From Aulostomus chinensis (taxonomy: Eukaryota; Chordata; Actinopteri; Syngnathiformes; Aulostomidae), in assembly GCA_037954235.1 (NCBI GenBank), contig JBBMOA010000020.1, positions 9,389,677 through 9,453,676 on the forward strand: a DNA stretch of 64,000 nucleotides, given 5' to 3'. This document shows positions 23,175-36,545 of this stretch, piece after piece; position 1 is the first letter of the stretch, and every line of letters starts with the position of its first letter. The notes beneath the pieces were generated by a model that was given only the letters and a program-made list of their open reading frames with translations, made no database searches and had not been told where the DNA came from. The position numbers and the translations under genes are program-made.

Positions 23175-24357
23175 ACCTGAAGGAATTGCATTTTTGAGGG
23201 AGTAAATGAAGGAGATCATTTCTCTTTTTCATGCTGAAACATTGCAGGTCTAAAGATGCATAACTGGTACTGAGGTGATGTCAATTTGTGTTATTCAAAC
23301 GTTTGTCCATTAAGATGTTAAATGTTAAACATGATTATTTTTCCTTTCATTATGCATACTCTCTCATACTTTTTAAGACTTGTTGTGGCCCCCAGAAGTA
23401 TGATATGAATTACATTGGCTTTCCTGTGGTCATAACCTGCGAGGGTATTGACTACCTGTTGACCTATTTGTTTTTCCAGCGTACTGCGGAAAAGAGGACT
23501 GTCAGGCACAAGTGGATGGACACGCTTCACGTCGCGAGGCAGAGCGGTCCTTCGAATGGTATTTTCAGTCCAAAAAAAAAAAGTTTTTTATTCTTCTATG
23601 TGGAACGAAAGACAGTGCTTAGCCAGCGCGCTTTTACGTGAGAACCAGTGAGTCTTTACTGCCGTGAGTGTGAGTTTGAAAATTTGTTTGTATTTTGTTT
23701 TTACAACTTGGAGGCAAGCTAAGTAGCCTCGCTCGCCTGCTCAGATAACTAGCCGAGCAACCGTGACGTCGTCAGAGGGGAGGTGCGAGCCTGATTGTCC
23801 TTCACCTGCTGGACGAGAGGGGGACTGCGGTAGGCAGGAGGTTCAGCGGATGCGTTGCAGGTTCCTGAGTGTGGTCTGCTGGGTGTAGAGTTGGGGCTCT
23901 CCTGCTATTCGTCGATGATGTGCCGCGGGGATGCCTGTGCCAGGGCTGCCGAGTGAGGTGCCTACAGATGACTAAAGGCGAAAGACTGCAAATACCTTAT
24001 TCTCTTCTTTCTTTTTAGGCTTTATTATTATTTCTTACAGTGTTTTATGTTCTGAAATGTGAGATACCTGAAATTACATTGAATCCACCTTTGAAAATCA
24101 GAGACTGTGTTTGTGGTGGTATTTCTCCTATTTTGCTTAACAACTGCACAGGTGAATTGAATTCTGTCAAGAAATGGGTAACATTTCATTGGTTTATCAT
24201 AACCATACTTATTCTCATTGCCTCTCTGTGATTATTAAAAGAGTGAGAGTCATTAGTTACCCAAGACAGGTTATTTCATTGTGCCATGTCCCTTTGAAAA
24301 TATTTGACGCTGGAAGTAGTTCAGTGATCGTAGGAGCTGAGGGTGAAAGGGTTAATG
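23175..24357 (+). repeat. Core 10, full length, type A, subfamily D
   Basis: 1183 bp. Twin of core 11: both have GGGTGTAGAG and CCGAGCAACCG. TGACGTCG is at 23764-23771 and delta at 24019-24151. GATATGAATT replaces GATAAGAATT in the leader. Confidence 0.95.
23315..23641 (+). other. ATG-started frame of 108 codons in core 10
   Basis: Same frame as in core 9 up to the poly(A) patch, then ending at ACG-TGA. The copies in cores 11 and 19 are almost identical. That agreement reflects recent duplication and is not evidence for selection. Confidence 0.1.
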
Positions 24358-25348
24358 TAGCATTTAATGTTCTGTCATCTCGGAATTTCAGTGACTTGAC
24401 AGGAGATCACTGACATGACTGGATTCCTTTGCTAGTCAATAAGTGAGATCATTTCAGAATGTTAGCATTTAATGTTCTGTCATCTCAGAATTTCTGTGAC
24501 TTGACTGGAGATCACTGACATGATTGGATTCCTTTTCTAGTCAATAAGTGAGATCATTTTCAGAATTTAGCATTTAATGTTCTGTCATCTCAGAATTTCA
24601 GTGACTTGACAGGAGATCACTGACATGACTGGATTCCTGTGCTAGTCAATAAGTGAGATCATTTCAGAATGTTAGCATTTAATGTTCTGTCATCTCAGAA
24701 TTTCTGTGACTTGACTGGAGATCACTGACATGATTGGATTCCTTTTCTAGTCAATAAGTGAGATCATTTTCAGAATTTAGCATTTAATGTTCTGTCATCT
24801 CAGAATTTCAGTGACTTGACAGGAGATCACTGACATGACTGGATTCCTTTGCTAGTCAATAAGTGAGATCATTTCAGAATGTTAGCATTTACTGTTCTGT
24901 CATCTCAGAATTTCTGTGACTTGACTGGAGATCACTGACATGATTGGATTCCTTTTCTAGTCAATAAGTGAGATCATTTTCAGAATTTAGCATTTAATGT
25001 TCTGTCATCTCAGAATTTCAGTGACTTGACAGGAGATCACTGACATGACTGGATTCCTTTTCTTTGCTCGTCAATAAATGAGCTCATTTCCGAATGTTTG
25101 CATTTACAGTTCTGTCAGCTCAGAATATCAGTGACTTGACAGGAGATCACTGACATGACTGGATTCCTTTGCTAGTCAATAAGTGAGATCATTTCAGAAT
25201 GTTTGCATTTACACTTCTGTCAGCTCAGAATATCAGTGACTTGACAGGAGATCACTGACATGACTGGATTCCTTTTCTTTGCTAGTCAATAAATGAGATC
25301 ATTTCTGAATGTTTGCATTTACTGTTCTTTAAACTCAGAATACCTGTG
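24358..25348. repeat. 105-bp minisatellite tract 10
   Basis: About 9.4 monomers in which a two-monomer pair (TTTTCTAGTC with GATTGG, then ACAGGAGATC with a TTTAGCATTT start) is repeated three times. It ends with the fused edge monomer of subfamily D. Confidence 0.95.
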
Positions 25349-26531
25349 ACCTGAAGGAATTGCATTTTTGAGGGAGTAAATGAAGGAGATCATTTCTCTT
25401 TTTCATGCTGAAACATTGCAGGTCTAAAGATGCATAACTGGTACTGAGGTGATGTCAATTTGTGTTATTCAAACGTTTGTCCATTAAGATGTTAAATGTT
25501 AAACATGATTATTTTTCCTTTCATTATGCATACTCTCTCATACTTTTTAAGACTTGTTGTGGCCCCCAGAAGTATGATAAGAATTACATTGGCTTTCCTG
25601 TGGTCATAACCTGCGAGGGTATTGACTACCTGTTGACCTATTTGTTTTTCCAGCGTACTGCGGAAAAGAGGACTGTCAGGCACAAGTGGATGGACACGCT
25701 TCACGTCGCGAGGCAGAGCGGTCCTTCGAATGGTATTTTCAGTCCAAAAAAAAAAAGTTTTTTATTCTTCTATGTGGAACGAAAGACAGTGCTTAGCCAG
25801 CGCGCTTTTACGTGAGAACCAGTGAGTCTTTACTGCCGTGAGTGTGAGTTTGAAAATTTGTTTGTATTTTGTTTTTACAACTTGGAGGCAAGCTAAGTAG
25901 CCTCGCTCGCCTGCTCAGATAACTAGCCGAGCAACCGTGACGTCGTCAGAGGGGAGGTGCGAGCCTGATTGTCCTTCACCTGCTGGACGAGAGGGGGACT
26001 GCGGTAGGCAGGAGGTTCAGCGGATGCGTTGCAGGTTCCTGAGTGTGGTCTGCTGGGTGTAGAGTTGGGGCTCTCCTGCTATTCGTCGATGATGTGCCGC
26101 GGGGATGCCTGTGCCAGGGCTGCCGAGTGAGGTGCCTACAGATGACTAAAGGCGAAAGACTGCAAATACCTTATTCTCTTCTTTCTTTTTAGGCTTTATT
26201 ATTATTTCTTACAGTGTTTTATGTTCTGAAATGTGAGATACCTGAAATTACATTGAATCCACCTTTGAAAATCAGAGACTGTGTTTGTGGTGGTATTTCT
26301 CCTATTTTGCTGAACAACTGCACAGGTGAATTGAATTCTGTCAAGAAATGGGTAACATTTCATTGGTTTATCATAACCATACTTATTCTCATTGCCTCTC
26401 TGTGATTATTAAAAGAGTGAGAGTCATTAGTTACCCAAGACAGGTTATTTCATTGTGCCATGTCCCTTTGAAAATATTTGACGCTGGAAGTAGTTCAGTG
26501 ATCGTAGGAGCTGAGGGTGAAAGGGTTAATG
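25349..26531 (+). repeat. Core 11, full length, type A, subfamily D
   Basis: 2174 bp after core 10 and nearly identical to it, so a recent tandem duplicate. TGACGTCG is at 25938-25945 and delta at 26193-26325. It keeps GATAAGAATT, unlike core 10. Confidence 0.95.
25489..25815 (+). other. ATG-started frame of 108 codons in core 11
   Basis: Identical in layout to the frame in core 10, with Lys instead of Met at the AAG/ATG difference in the leader. Confidence 0.1.
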
Positions 26532-28785
26532 TAGCATTTAATGTTCTGTCATCTCGGAATTTCAGTGACTTGACAGGAGATCACTGACATGACTGGATTC
26601 CTTTGCTAGTCAATAAGTGAGATCATTTCAGAATGTTAGCATTTAATGTTCTGTCATCTCAGAATTTCTGTGACTTGACTGGAGATCACTGACATGACCG
26701 GATTCCTGTGCTAGTCAATAATTGAGATCATTTCAGAATGTAGCATTTAATGTTCTGTCATCTCAGAATTTCAGTGACTTGACAGGAGATCACTGACATG
26801 ACTGGATTCCTTTGCTAGTCAATAAGTGAGATCATTTCAGAATGTTAGCATTTAATGTTCTGTCATCTCAGAATTTCTGTGACTTGACTGGAGATCACTG
26901 ACATGATTGGATTCCTTTTCTAGTCAATAAGTGAGATCATTTTCAGAATTTAGCATTTAATGTTCTGTCATCTCAGAATTTCAGTGACTTGACAGGAGAT
27001 CACTGACATGACTGGATTCCTTTGCTAGTCAATAAGTGAGATCATTTCAGAATGTTAGCATTTAATATTCCGTCATCTCAGAATTTCTGTGACTTGACTG
27101 GAGATCACTGACATGATTGGAATCCTTTTCTAGTCAATAAGTGAGATCATTTTCAGAATTTTGCATTTAATGTTCTGTCATCTCAGAATTTCAGTGACTT
27201 GACAGGAGATCACTGACATGACTGGATTCCTTTGCTAGTCAATAAGTGAGATCATTTCAGAATGTTAGCATTTAATATTCTGTCATCTCAGAATTTCTGT
27301 GACTTGACTGGAGATCACTGACATGACTGGATTCCTGTGCTAGTCAATAAGTGAGATCATTTCAGAATGTTAGCATTTAATGTTCTGTCAACTCGGAATT
27401 TCAGTGACTTGACTGGAGATCACTGACATGACTGGATTCCTTTTCTCGTCAATAAGTGAGATCATTTCAGAATGTTAGCATTTAATGTTCTGTCAACTCG
27501 GAATTTCAGTGACTTGACTGGAGATCACTGACATGACTGGATTCCTTTTCTCGTCAATAAGTGAGATCATTTTCAGAATTTAGCATTTAATGTTCTGTCA
27601 TCTCAGAATTTCAGTGACTTGACAGGAGATCACTGACATGACTGGATTCCTTTGCTAGTCAATAAGTGAGATCATTTCAGAATGTTAGCATTTAATATTC
27701 CGTCATCTCAGAATTTCTGTGACTTGACTGGAGATCACTGACATGACTGGATTCCTGTGCTAGTCAATAAGTGAGATCATTTCAGAATGTAGCATTTAAT
27801 GTTCTGTCATCTCAGAATTTCAGTGACTTGACAGGAGATCACTGACATGACTGGATTCCTTTGCTAGTCAATAAGTGAGATCATTTCAGAATGTTAGCAT
27901 TTAATGTTCTGTCATCTCAGAATTTCTGTGACTTGACTGGAGATCACTGACATGATTGGTTTCCTTTTCTAGTCAATAAGTGAGATCATTTTCAGAATTT
28001 TGCATTTAATGTTCTGTCATCTCAGAATTTCAGTGACTTGACAGGAGATCACTGACATGACTGGATTCCTTTGCTAGTCAATAAGTGAGATCATTTCAGA
28101 ATGTTAGCATTTAATATTCTGTCACCTCAGAATTTCTGTGACTTGACTGGAGATCACTGACATGACTGGATTCCTGTGCTAGTCAATAAGTGAGATCATT
28201 TCAGAATGTTTGCATTTAATGTTCTGTCAACTCGGAATTTCAGTGACTTGACTGGAGATCACTGACATGACTGGATTCCTTTTCTCGTCAATAAGTGAGA
28301 TCATTTTAGAATGTTAGCATTTAATGTTCTGTCAACTCGGAATTTCAGTGACTTGACTGGAGATCACTGACATGACTGGATTCCTTTTCTCGTCAATAAG
28401 TGAGATCATTTTCAGAATTTAGCATTTAATGTTCTGTCAACTCGGAATTTCAGGGACTTGACAGGAGATCACTGACATGACTGGATTCCTTTTCTTTGCT
28501 CGTCAATAAATGAGCTCATTTCAGAATGTTTGCATTTACAGTTCTGTCAGCTCAGAATATCAGTGACTTGACAGGAGATCACTGACATGACTGGATTCCT
28601 TTTCTTTGCTAGTCAATAAATGAGATCATTTCTGAATGTTTGCATTTACTGTTCTTTCAACTAAGAATATCTGTGATTTTACAGGAGATCACTAACAGGA
28701 CTGGATTCCTTTACCTTGCTCGTTAATAAATGGGATCATTTTGGAATTTTAGCATTTACAGTTCTTTCAACTCAGAATACCTTTG
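26532..28785. repeat. 105-bp minisatellite tract 11
   Basis: About 21.5 monomers. From 26836 rightward it is colinear with tract 0. The left 300 bp carries the ATGACCGGATTCC and CAATAATTGAG monomer that also follows cores 9 and 19. It ends in the complete edge series. Confidence 0.95.
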
Positions 28786-29136
28786 ACCTGAAGGAATTGC
28801 ATTTTTGAGGGAGTAAATGAAGGAGATCATTTCTCTTTTTCATGCTGAAACATTGCAGGTCTTAAGATGCATAACTGGTACTGAGGTGATGTCAATTTGT
28901 GTTATTCAAACGTTTGTCCATTAAGATGTTAAATGTTAAACATGATTATTTTTCCTTTCATGATGCATACTCTCTCATACTTTTTAAGACTTGTTGTGGC
29001 CCCCAGAAGTATGATAAGAATTACATTGGCTTTCCTTTGGTCATAACCTGCGAGGGTATTGACTACCTGTTGACCTGATTTATTTTTCCAGCGTAGTGCG
29101 GAAAAGAGGACTGTCAGGCACAAGTGGATGGACACG
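28786..29136 (+). repeat. Core 12, truncated
   Basis: Partner of core 1, ending at the shared GGACACG breakpoint and keeping 29092-29136 of beta. Private changes are GTCTTAAGATG and TTTCATGATGC. Confidence 0.93.
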
Positions 29137-30150
29137 TGAGATCATTTCAGAATGTTAGCATTTAATGTTCTGTCATCTCAGAATTTCTGTGACTTGACTG
29201 GAGATCACTGACATGACTGGATTCCTGTGCTAGTCAATAAGTGAGATCATTTCAGAATGTAGCATTTAATGTTCTGTCATCTCAGAATTTCAGTGACTTG
29301 ACAGGAGATCACTGACATGACTGGATTCCTTTGCTAGTCAATAAGTGAGATCATTTCAGAATGTTAGCATTTAATGTTCTGTCATCTCAGAATTTCTGTG
29401 ACTTGACTGGAGATAACTGACATGATTGGATTCCTTTTCTAGTCAATCAGTGAGATCATTTTCAGAATTTTGCATTTAATGTTCTGTCATCTCAGAATTT
29501 CAGTGACTTGACAGGAGATCACTGACATGACTGGATTCCTTTGCTAGTCAATAAGTGAGATCATTTCAGAATGTTAGCATTTAATGTTCTGTAATCTCAG
29601 AATTTCTGTGACTTGACTGGAGATCACTGACATGATTGGATTCCTGTGCTAGTCAATAAGTGAGATCATTTTCAGAATTTAGCATTTAATGTTCTGTCAA
29701 CTCGGAATTTCAGTGACTTGACAGGAGATCACTAACATGACTGGATTCCTTTTCTAGTCAATAAGTCAGATCATTTCCGAATGTTTGCATTTACAGTTCT
29801 GTCATCTCAGAATTTCAGTGACTTGACTTGAGATCACTGACATGACTGGATTCCTTTTCTCTGCTAGTCAATAAATGAGATCATTTCAGAATTTTAGCAT
29901 TTAATGTTCTGTCAACTCGGAATTTCAGTGACTTGACTGGAGATCACTGACATGACTGGATTCCTTTTCTTTGCTAGTCAATAAATGAGATAATTTCTGA
30001 ATGTTTGCATTTACTGTTCTTTCAACTAAGAATATCTGTGATTTTCTAGGAGATCACTAAAAGGACTGAATTCCTTGACCTTGCTCGTTAATAAATGGGA
30101 TCATTTTGGAATTTTAGCATTTACAGTTCTTTCAACTCAGAATACCTGTG
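29137..30150. repeat. 105-bp minisatellite tract 12
   Basis: About 9.7 monomers, colinear with tract 1 and of identical length (1014 bp), including the GTCAATCAGTGAG monomer. Confidence 0.95.
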
Positions 30151-31338
30151 ACCTGAAGGAATTGCATTTTTGAGGGAGTAAATGAAGGAGATCATTTCTC
30201 ATTTTCATGGTGAAACATTGCAGGTGTAAAGATGCATAACTGGTACTGAGGTGATGTCAATTTGTGTTATTCAAACGTTCGTCCATTAAGATGTTAAATG
30301 TTCAACATGATTTTTTTTCCTTTCATTATGCATACTTTCTAATACATTTTAAAACTTGTTGTGGCCCCCAGATGTATGATAATAATTACATTGGCTTTCC
30401 TGTGGTCACAACCTGCTAGGGTATTGACTACCTGTTGACCTGATTTGTTTTTTCCAGCGTAGTGCGGAAAAGAGGACTGTCAGGCACAAGTGGATGGACA
30501 CGCTTCACGTCGCGAGGCAGAGCGGTCCTTCGAATGGTAATTTCAGTAAAAAAAAAAAGAAGTTTTTTATTCTTCTATGTGGAACGAAAGACAGTGCTGA
30601 GCCATCGCGCTTTTACGTGAGAACCAGTGAGTCTTTACTGCCGTGATTGTGAGTTTGACAATTTGTTTGTATTTTGTTTTTTTACATCTAGAAGGCAAGC
30701 TAAGTTGCCTCGCTCGCCTGCTCAGCTAACTGGCCTTACAACCGTGACGTCGTCAGAGGGGAGGTGCTGGCCTGATTGTCCTTCACCTGCTGGACGAGAG
30801 GGGGACTGCGGTAGGAAGGAGGTTCAGCGGATGCGTTGCAGGTTCCTGAGTGTGGTCTGCTGGGTGCAGAGTTGGGGCTCTCCTGCTATTTGTCGATGAT
30901 GTGCCGCGGGGGTGCCTTTGCCAGGGCTGCCGAGTGAGGTGCCTACAGATGACTAAAGGCGAAAGACTGCAAATACCTCGTTCTCTTCTTTCTTTTTAGG
31001 CTGTATTATTATTTCTTACAGTGTTTTATGTTCTGAAATGTGAGATACCTGAAATTTCATTGAATCCACCCTTGAAAATCAGAGACTGTGTTTGTGGTGG
31101 TATTTCTCCTATTTTGCTGAACAACTGCACAGGTGAATTGAATTCTGTCAAGAAATGGGTAACATTTCATTGGTTTATCATAACCATACTTTTTCTCATA
31201 GCCTCTCTGTGATTATTAAAAGAGTGAGAGTCATTAGTTAACCAAGACAGGTTATTTCATTGTGCCATGTCCCTTTGAAAATATTTGACGCTGGAAGTAG
31301 TTCAGTGATCGTAGGAGCCGAGGGTGAAAGGGTTAATG
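30151..31338 (+). repeat. Core 13, full length, type B
   Basis: Partner of core 2. TGACGTCG is at 30745-30752 behind TTACAACC, and delta is at 31000-31132. The leader carries GTTCAACATG, and the poly(T) after it is one base different from core 2. Confidence 0.95.
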
Positions 31339-32134
31339 TAGCATTTAATGTTCTGTCATCTCAGAATTTCAGTGACTTGACAGGAGATCACTGACATGAC
31401 TGGATTCCTTTGCTAGTCAATAAGTGAGATCATTTCAGAATGTTAGCATTTAATATTCTGTCATCTCAGAATTTCTGTGACTTGACTGGAGATCACTGAC
31501 ATGACTGGATTCCTGTGCTAGTCAATAAGTGAGATCATTTCAGAATGTTAGCATTTAATGTTTTGTCATCTCAGAATTTCAGTTACTTAACTTGACATCA
31601 CTGAAATGACTGGATTCCTTTTCTTTGCTCGTCAATAAATGAGCTCATTTCCGAATGTTTGCATTTACAGTTCTGTCAGCTCAGAATATCAGTGACTTGA
31701 CAGGAGATCACTGACATGACTGGATTCCTTTTCTTTGCTAGTCAATAAATGAGATCATTTCTGAATTTTTGCATTTACTGTTCTTTCAACTAAGAATATC
31801 TGTGATTTTATAGGAGATCACTAACAGGACTGGATTCCTTTACCTTGCTCGTTAATAAATGGGATCATTTTGGAATTTTAGCATTTACAGTTCTGTCAGC
31901 TCAGAATATCAGTGACTTGACAGGAGATCACTGACATGACTGGATTCCTTTACTTTGCTAGTCAATAAATGAGATCATTTCTGAATGTTTGCATTTACTG
32001 TTCTTTCAACTAAGAATATCTGTGATTTTCTAGGAGATCACTAACAGGACTGGATTCCTTTACCTTGCTCGTTAATAAATTGGATCATTTTGGAATTTTA
32101 GCATTTACAGTTCTTTAAACTCAGAATACCTGTG
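31339..32134. repeat. 105-bp minisatellite tract 13
   Basis: About 7.6 monomers, the same 796 bp as tract 2 and with the same doubled edge series. Differences include CTTTACTTTGC near 31930. Confidence 0.95.
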
Positions 32135-32485
32135 ACCTGAAGGAATTGCATTTTTGAGGGAGTAAATGAAGGAGATCATTTCTCTTTTTCATGCTGAAAC
32201 ATTGCAGGTCTAAAGATGCATAACAGGTACTGAGGTGATGTCAATTTGTGTTATTCAAACGTTTGTCCATTAAGATGTTAAATGTTAAACATGATTATTT
32301 TTCCTTTCATTATGCATACTCTCTCATACTTTTTAAGACTTGTTGTGGCCCCCAGAAGTATGATAAGAATTACATTGGCTTTCCTTTGGTCATAACCTGC
32401 GAGGGTATTGACGACCTGTTGACCTGATTTATTTTTCCAGCGTAGTGCGGAAAAGAGGACTGTCAGGCACAAGTGGATGGACACG
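32135..32485 (+). repeat. Core 14, truncated
   Basis: Partner of core 3 with the GGACACG breakpoint; beta remnant 32441-32485. GACGACCTG replaces GACTACCTG, a change also found in core 17. Confidence 0.93.
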
Positions 32486-33607
32486 TGAGATCATTTCAGA
32501 ATGTTAGCATTTAATGTTCTGTCATGTCAGAATTTCTGTGACTTGACTGGAGATCACTGACATGACTGGATTCCTGTGCTAGTCAATAAGTGAGATCATT
32601 TCAGAATGTTTGCATTTAATGTTCTGTCAACTCGGAATTTCAGTGACTTGACTGGAGATCACTGACATGACTGGATTCCTGTGCTAGTCAATAAGTGACA
32701 TCATTTTCAGAATTTAGCATTTAATGTTCTGTCAACTCGGAATTTCTGTGACTTGACAGATCACTGACATGACTGGATTCCTTTTCTTTGCTAGTCAATA
32801 AGTGAGATCATTTCAGAATGTTAGCATTTAATGTTCTGTCAACTCGGAATTTCTGTGACTTGACAGGAGATCACTGACATGACTGGATTCCTTTGCTAGT
32901 CAATAAGTGAGATCATTTCCGAATGTTAGCATTTAATGTTCTGTAATCTCAGAATTTCTGTGACTTGACTGGAGATCACTGACATGATTGGATTCCTGTG
33001 CTAGTCAATAAGTGAGATCATTTTCAGAATTTAGCATTTAATGTTCTGTCAACTCGGAATTTCTGTGACTTGACAGGAGATCACTAACATGACTGGATTC
33101 CTTTTCTAGTCAATAAGTCAGATCATTTCCGAATGTTTGCATTTACAGTTCTGTCATCTCAGAATTTCAGTGACTTTACTTGAGATCACTGACATGACTG
33201 GATTCCTTTTCTCTGCTAGTCAATAAATGAGATCATTTTCAGAATTTAGCATTTAATGTTCTGTCAACTCGGAATTTCAGGGACTTGACAGGAGATCACT
33301 GACATGACTGGATTCCTTTTCTTTGCTCGTCAATAAATGAGCTCATTTCCGAATGTTTGCATTTACAGTTCTGTCAGCTCAGAATATCAGTGACTTGACA
33401 GGAGATCACTGACATGACTGGATTCCTTTGCTAGTCAATAAGTGAGATCATTTCAGAATGTTTGCATTTACTGTTCTTTCAACTAAGAATATCTGTCATT
33501 TTACAGGAGATCACTAACAGGACTGGATTCCTTTACCTTGCTCGTTAATAAATGGGATCATTTTGGAATTTTAGCATTTACAGTTCTTTCAACTCAGAAT
33601 ACCTGTG
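32486..33607. repeat. 105-bp minisatellite tract 14
   Basis: About 10.7 monomers. The segmental duplication ends at about 33238. From about 33229 the tract belongs to the 1754-bp tandem unit that is repeated immediately downstream. Confidence 0.95.
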
Positions 33608-34791
33608 ACCTGAAGGAACTGCATTTTTGAGGGAGTAAATAAAGGAGATCATTTCTCTTTTTCATGCTGAAACATTGCAGGTCTAAAGATGCATAACTGG
33701 TACTGAGGTGATATCAATTTGTGTTATTCAAACATTTGTCCATTAAGATGTTAAATGTTAAACATGATTATTTTTCCTTTCATTGTGCATACTCTCTCAT
33801 ACTTTTTAAGACATGTTGTGGCCCCCAGAAGTATGATAAGAATTATATTGGCTTTCCTGTGGTCATAACCTGCGAGGGTATTGACTACCTGTTGACCTGA
33901 TTTGTTTTTCCAGCGTAGTTCGGAAAAGAGGACTGTCAGGCACAAGTGGATGGACACGCTTCACGTCGCGAGGCAGAGCGGTCCTTCGAATGGTATTTTC
34001 AGTCAAAAAAAAAAAAGTTTTTTATTCTTCTATGTGGAACGAAAGACAGTGCTTAGCCAGCGCGCTTTTACGTGAGAACCAGTGAGTCTTTACTGCCGTG
34101 AGTGTGAGTTTGAAAATTTGTTTGTATTTTGTTTTTACAACTTGGAGGCAAGCTAAGTAGCCTCGCTCGCCTGCTCAGCTAACTAGCCTAGCAACCGTGA
34201 CGTCGTCAGAGGGGAGGTGCGAGCCTGATTGTCCTTCACCTGCTGGACGAGAGGGGGACTGCGGTAGGAAGGAGGTTCAGCGAATGCGTTGCAGGTTCCT
34301 GAGTGTGGTCTGCTGGGTGCAGAGTTGGGGCTCTCCTGCTATTCGTCGATGATGTGCCGCAGGGATGCCTGTGCCAGGGCTGCCGAGTGAGGTGCCTAAA
34401 GATGACTAAAGGCGAAAGACTGCAAATACCTTATTCTCTTCTTTCTTTTTAGGCTTTATTATTATTTCTTACAGTGTTTTATGTTCTGAAATGTGAGATA
34501 CCTGAAATTACATTGAATCCACCTTTGAAAATCAGAGACTGTGTTTGTGGTGGTATTTCTCCTATTTTGCTGAACAACTGCACCGGTGAATTGAATTCTG
34601 TCAAGAAATGGGTAACATTTCATTGGTTTATCATAACCATACTTATTCTCATTGCCTCTCTGTGATTATTAAAAGAGTGAGAGTCATTAGTTACCCAAGA
34701 CAGGTTATTTCATTGTGCCATGTCCCTTTGAAAATATTTGACGCTGGAAGTAGTTCAGTGATCGTAGGAGCCGAGGGTGAAAGGGTTAATG
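33608..34791 (+). repeat. Core 15, full length, type A
   Basis: Shares AACATTTGTCC (CpG-to-CpA), GACATGTTGTGG, TAGTTCGG and GCCTAAAGATG only with core 16. TGACGTCG is at 34198-34205 and delta at 34453-34585 with donor CACCG|GTGAAT. Confidence 0.95.
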
Positions 34792-35361
34792 TAGCATTTA
34801 ATGTTCTGTCATCTCGGAATTTCAGTGACTTGACAGGAGATCACTGACATGACTGGATTCCTGTGCTAGTCAATAAGTGAGATCATTTCAGAATGTAGCA
34901 TTTAATGTTCTGTCATCTCAGAATTTCAGTGACTTGACTGGAGATCACTGACATGACTGGATTCCTTTTCTCGTCAATAAGTGAGATCATTTTCAGAATT
35001 TAGCATTTAATGTTCTGTCAACTCGGAATTTCAGGGACTTGACAGGAGATCACTGACATGACTGGATTCCTTTTCTTTGCTCGTCAATAAATGAGCTCAT
35101 TTCCGAATGTTTGCATTTACAGTTCTGTCAGCTCAGAATATCAGTGACTTGACAGGAGATCACTGACATGACTGGATTCCTTTGCTAGTCAATAAGTGAG
35201 ATCATTTCAGAATGTTTGCATTTACTGTTCTTTCAACTAAGAATATCTGTCATTTTACAGGAGATCACTAACAGGACTGGATTCCTTTACCTTGCTTGTT
35301 AATAAATGGGATCATTTTGGAATTTTAGCATTTACAGTTCTTTCAACTCAGAATACCTGTG
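34792..35361. repeat. 105-bp minisatellite tract 15
   Basis: About 5.4 monomers. The boundary between the two 1754-bp tandem units falls near 34983. The edge series has CTTGCTTGTT where its twin has CTTGCTCGTT. Confidence 0.95.
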
Positions 35362-36545
35362 ACCTGAAGGAACTGCATTTTTGAGGGAGTAAATAAAGGA
35401 GATCATTTCTCTTTTTCATGCTGAAACATTGCAGGTCTAAAGATGCATAACTGGTACTGAGGTGATATCAATTTGTGTTATTCAAACATTTGTCCATTAA
35501 GATGTTAAATGTTAAACATGATTATTTTTCCTTTCATTGTGCATACTCTCTCATACTTTTTAAGACATGTTGTGGCCCCCAGAAGTATGATAAGAATTAT
35601 ATTGGCTTTCCTGTGGTCATAACCTGCGAGGGTATTGACTACCTGTTGACCTGATTTGTTTTTCCAGCGTAGTTCGGAAAAGAGGACTGTCAGGCACAAG
35701 TGGATGGACACGCTTCACGTCGCGAGGCAGAGCGGTCCTTCGAATGGTATTTTCAGTCAAAAAAAAAAAAGTTTTTTATTCTTCTATGTGGAACGAAAGA
35801 CAGTGCTTAGCCAGCGCGCTTTTACGTGAGAACCAGTGAGTCTTTACTGCCGTGAGTGTGAGTTTGAAAATTTGTTTGTATTTTGTTTTTACAACTTGGA
35901 GGCAAGCTAAGTAGCCTCGCTCGCCTGCTCAGCTAACTAGCCTAGCAACCGTGACGTCGTCAGAGGGGAGGTGCGAGCCTGATTGTCCTTCACCTGCTGG
36001 ACGAGAGGGGGACTGCGGTAGGAAGGAGGTTCAGCGAATGCGTTGCAGGTTCCTGAGTGTGATCTGCTGGGTGCAGAGTTGGGGCTCTCCTGCTATTCGT
36101 CGATGATGTGCCGCAGGGATGCCTGTGCCAGGGCTGCCGAGTGAGGTGCCTAAAGATGACTAAAGGCGAAAGACTGCAAATACCTTATTCTCTTCTTTCT
36201 TTTTAGGCTTTATTATTATTTCTTACAGTGTTTTATGTTCTGAAATGTGAGATACCTGAAATTACATTGAATCCACCTTTGAAAATCAGAGACTGTGTTT
36301 GTGGTGGTATTTCTCCTATTTTGCTGAACAACTGCACCGGTGAATTGAATTCTGTCAAGAAATGGGTAACATTTCATTGGTTTATCATAACCATACTTAT
36401 TCTCATTGCCTCTCTGTGATTATTAAAAGAGTGAGAGTCATTAGTTACCCAAGACAGGTTATTTCATTGTGCCATGTCCCTTTGAAAATATTTGACGCTG
36501 GAAGTAGTTCAGTGATCGTAGGAGCCGAGGGTGAAAGGGTTAATG
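35362..36545 (+). repeat. Core 16, full length, type A
   Basis: Tandem twin of core 15. TGACGTCG is at 35952-35959 and delta at 36207-36339. GTGATCTGCTGG at about 36059 is a private G-to-A change. Confidence 0.95.

Larger units (their letters stand above)
26836..33238. repeat. Segmental duplication, copy 2 (partner 1-6403)
   Basis: This is the partner of the left-end segment, with truncated core 12, full core 13 and truncated core 14 at the same spacings of 1365 and 1984 bp. Its left edge is not visible, because the partner runs off the start of the window and colinearity begins at the first base compared. Confidence 0.9.
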
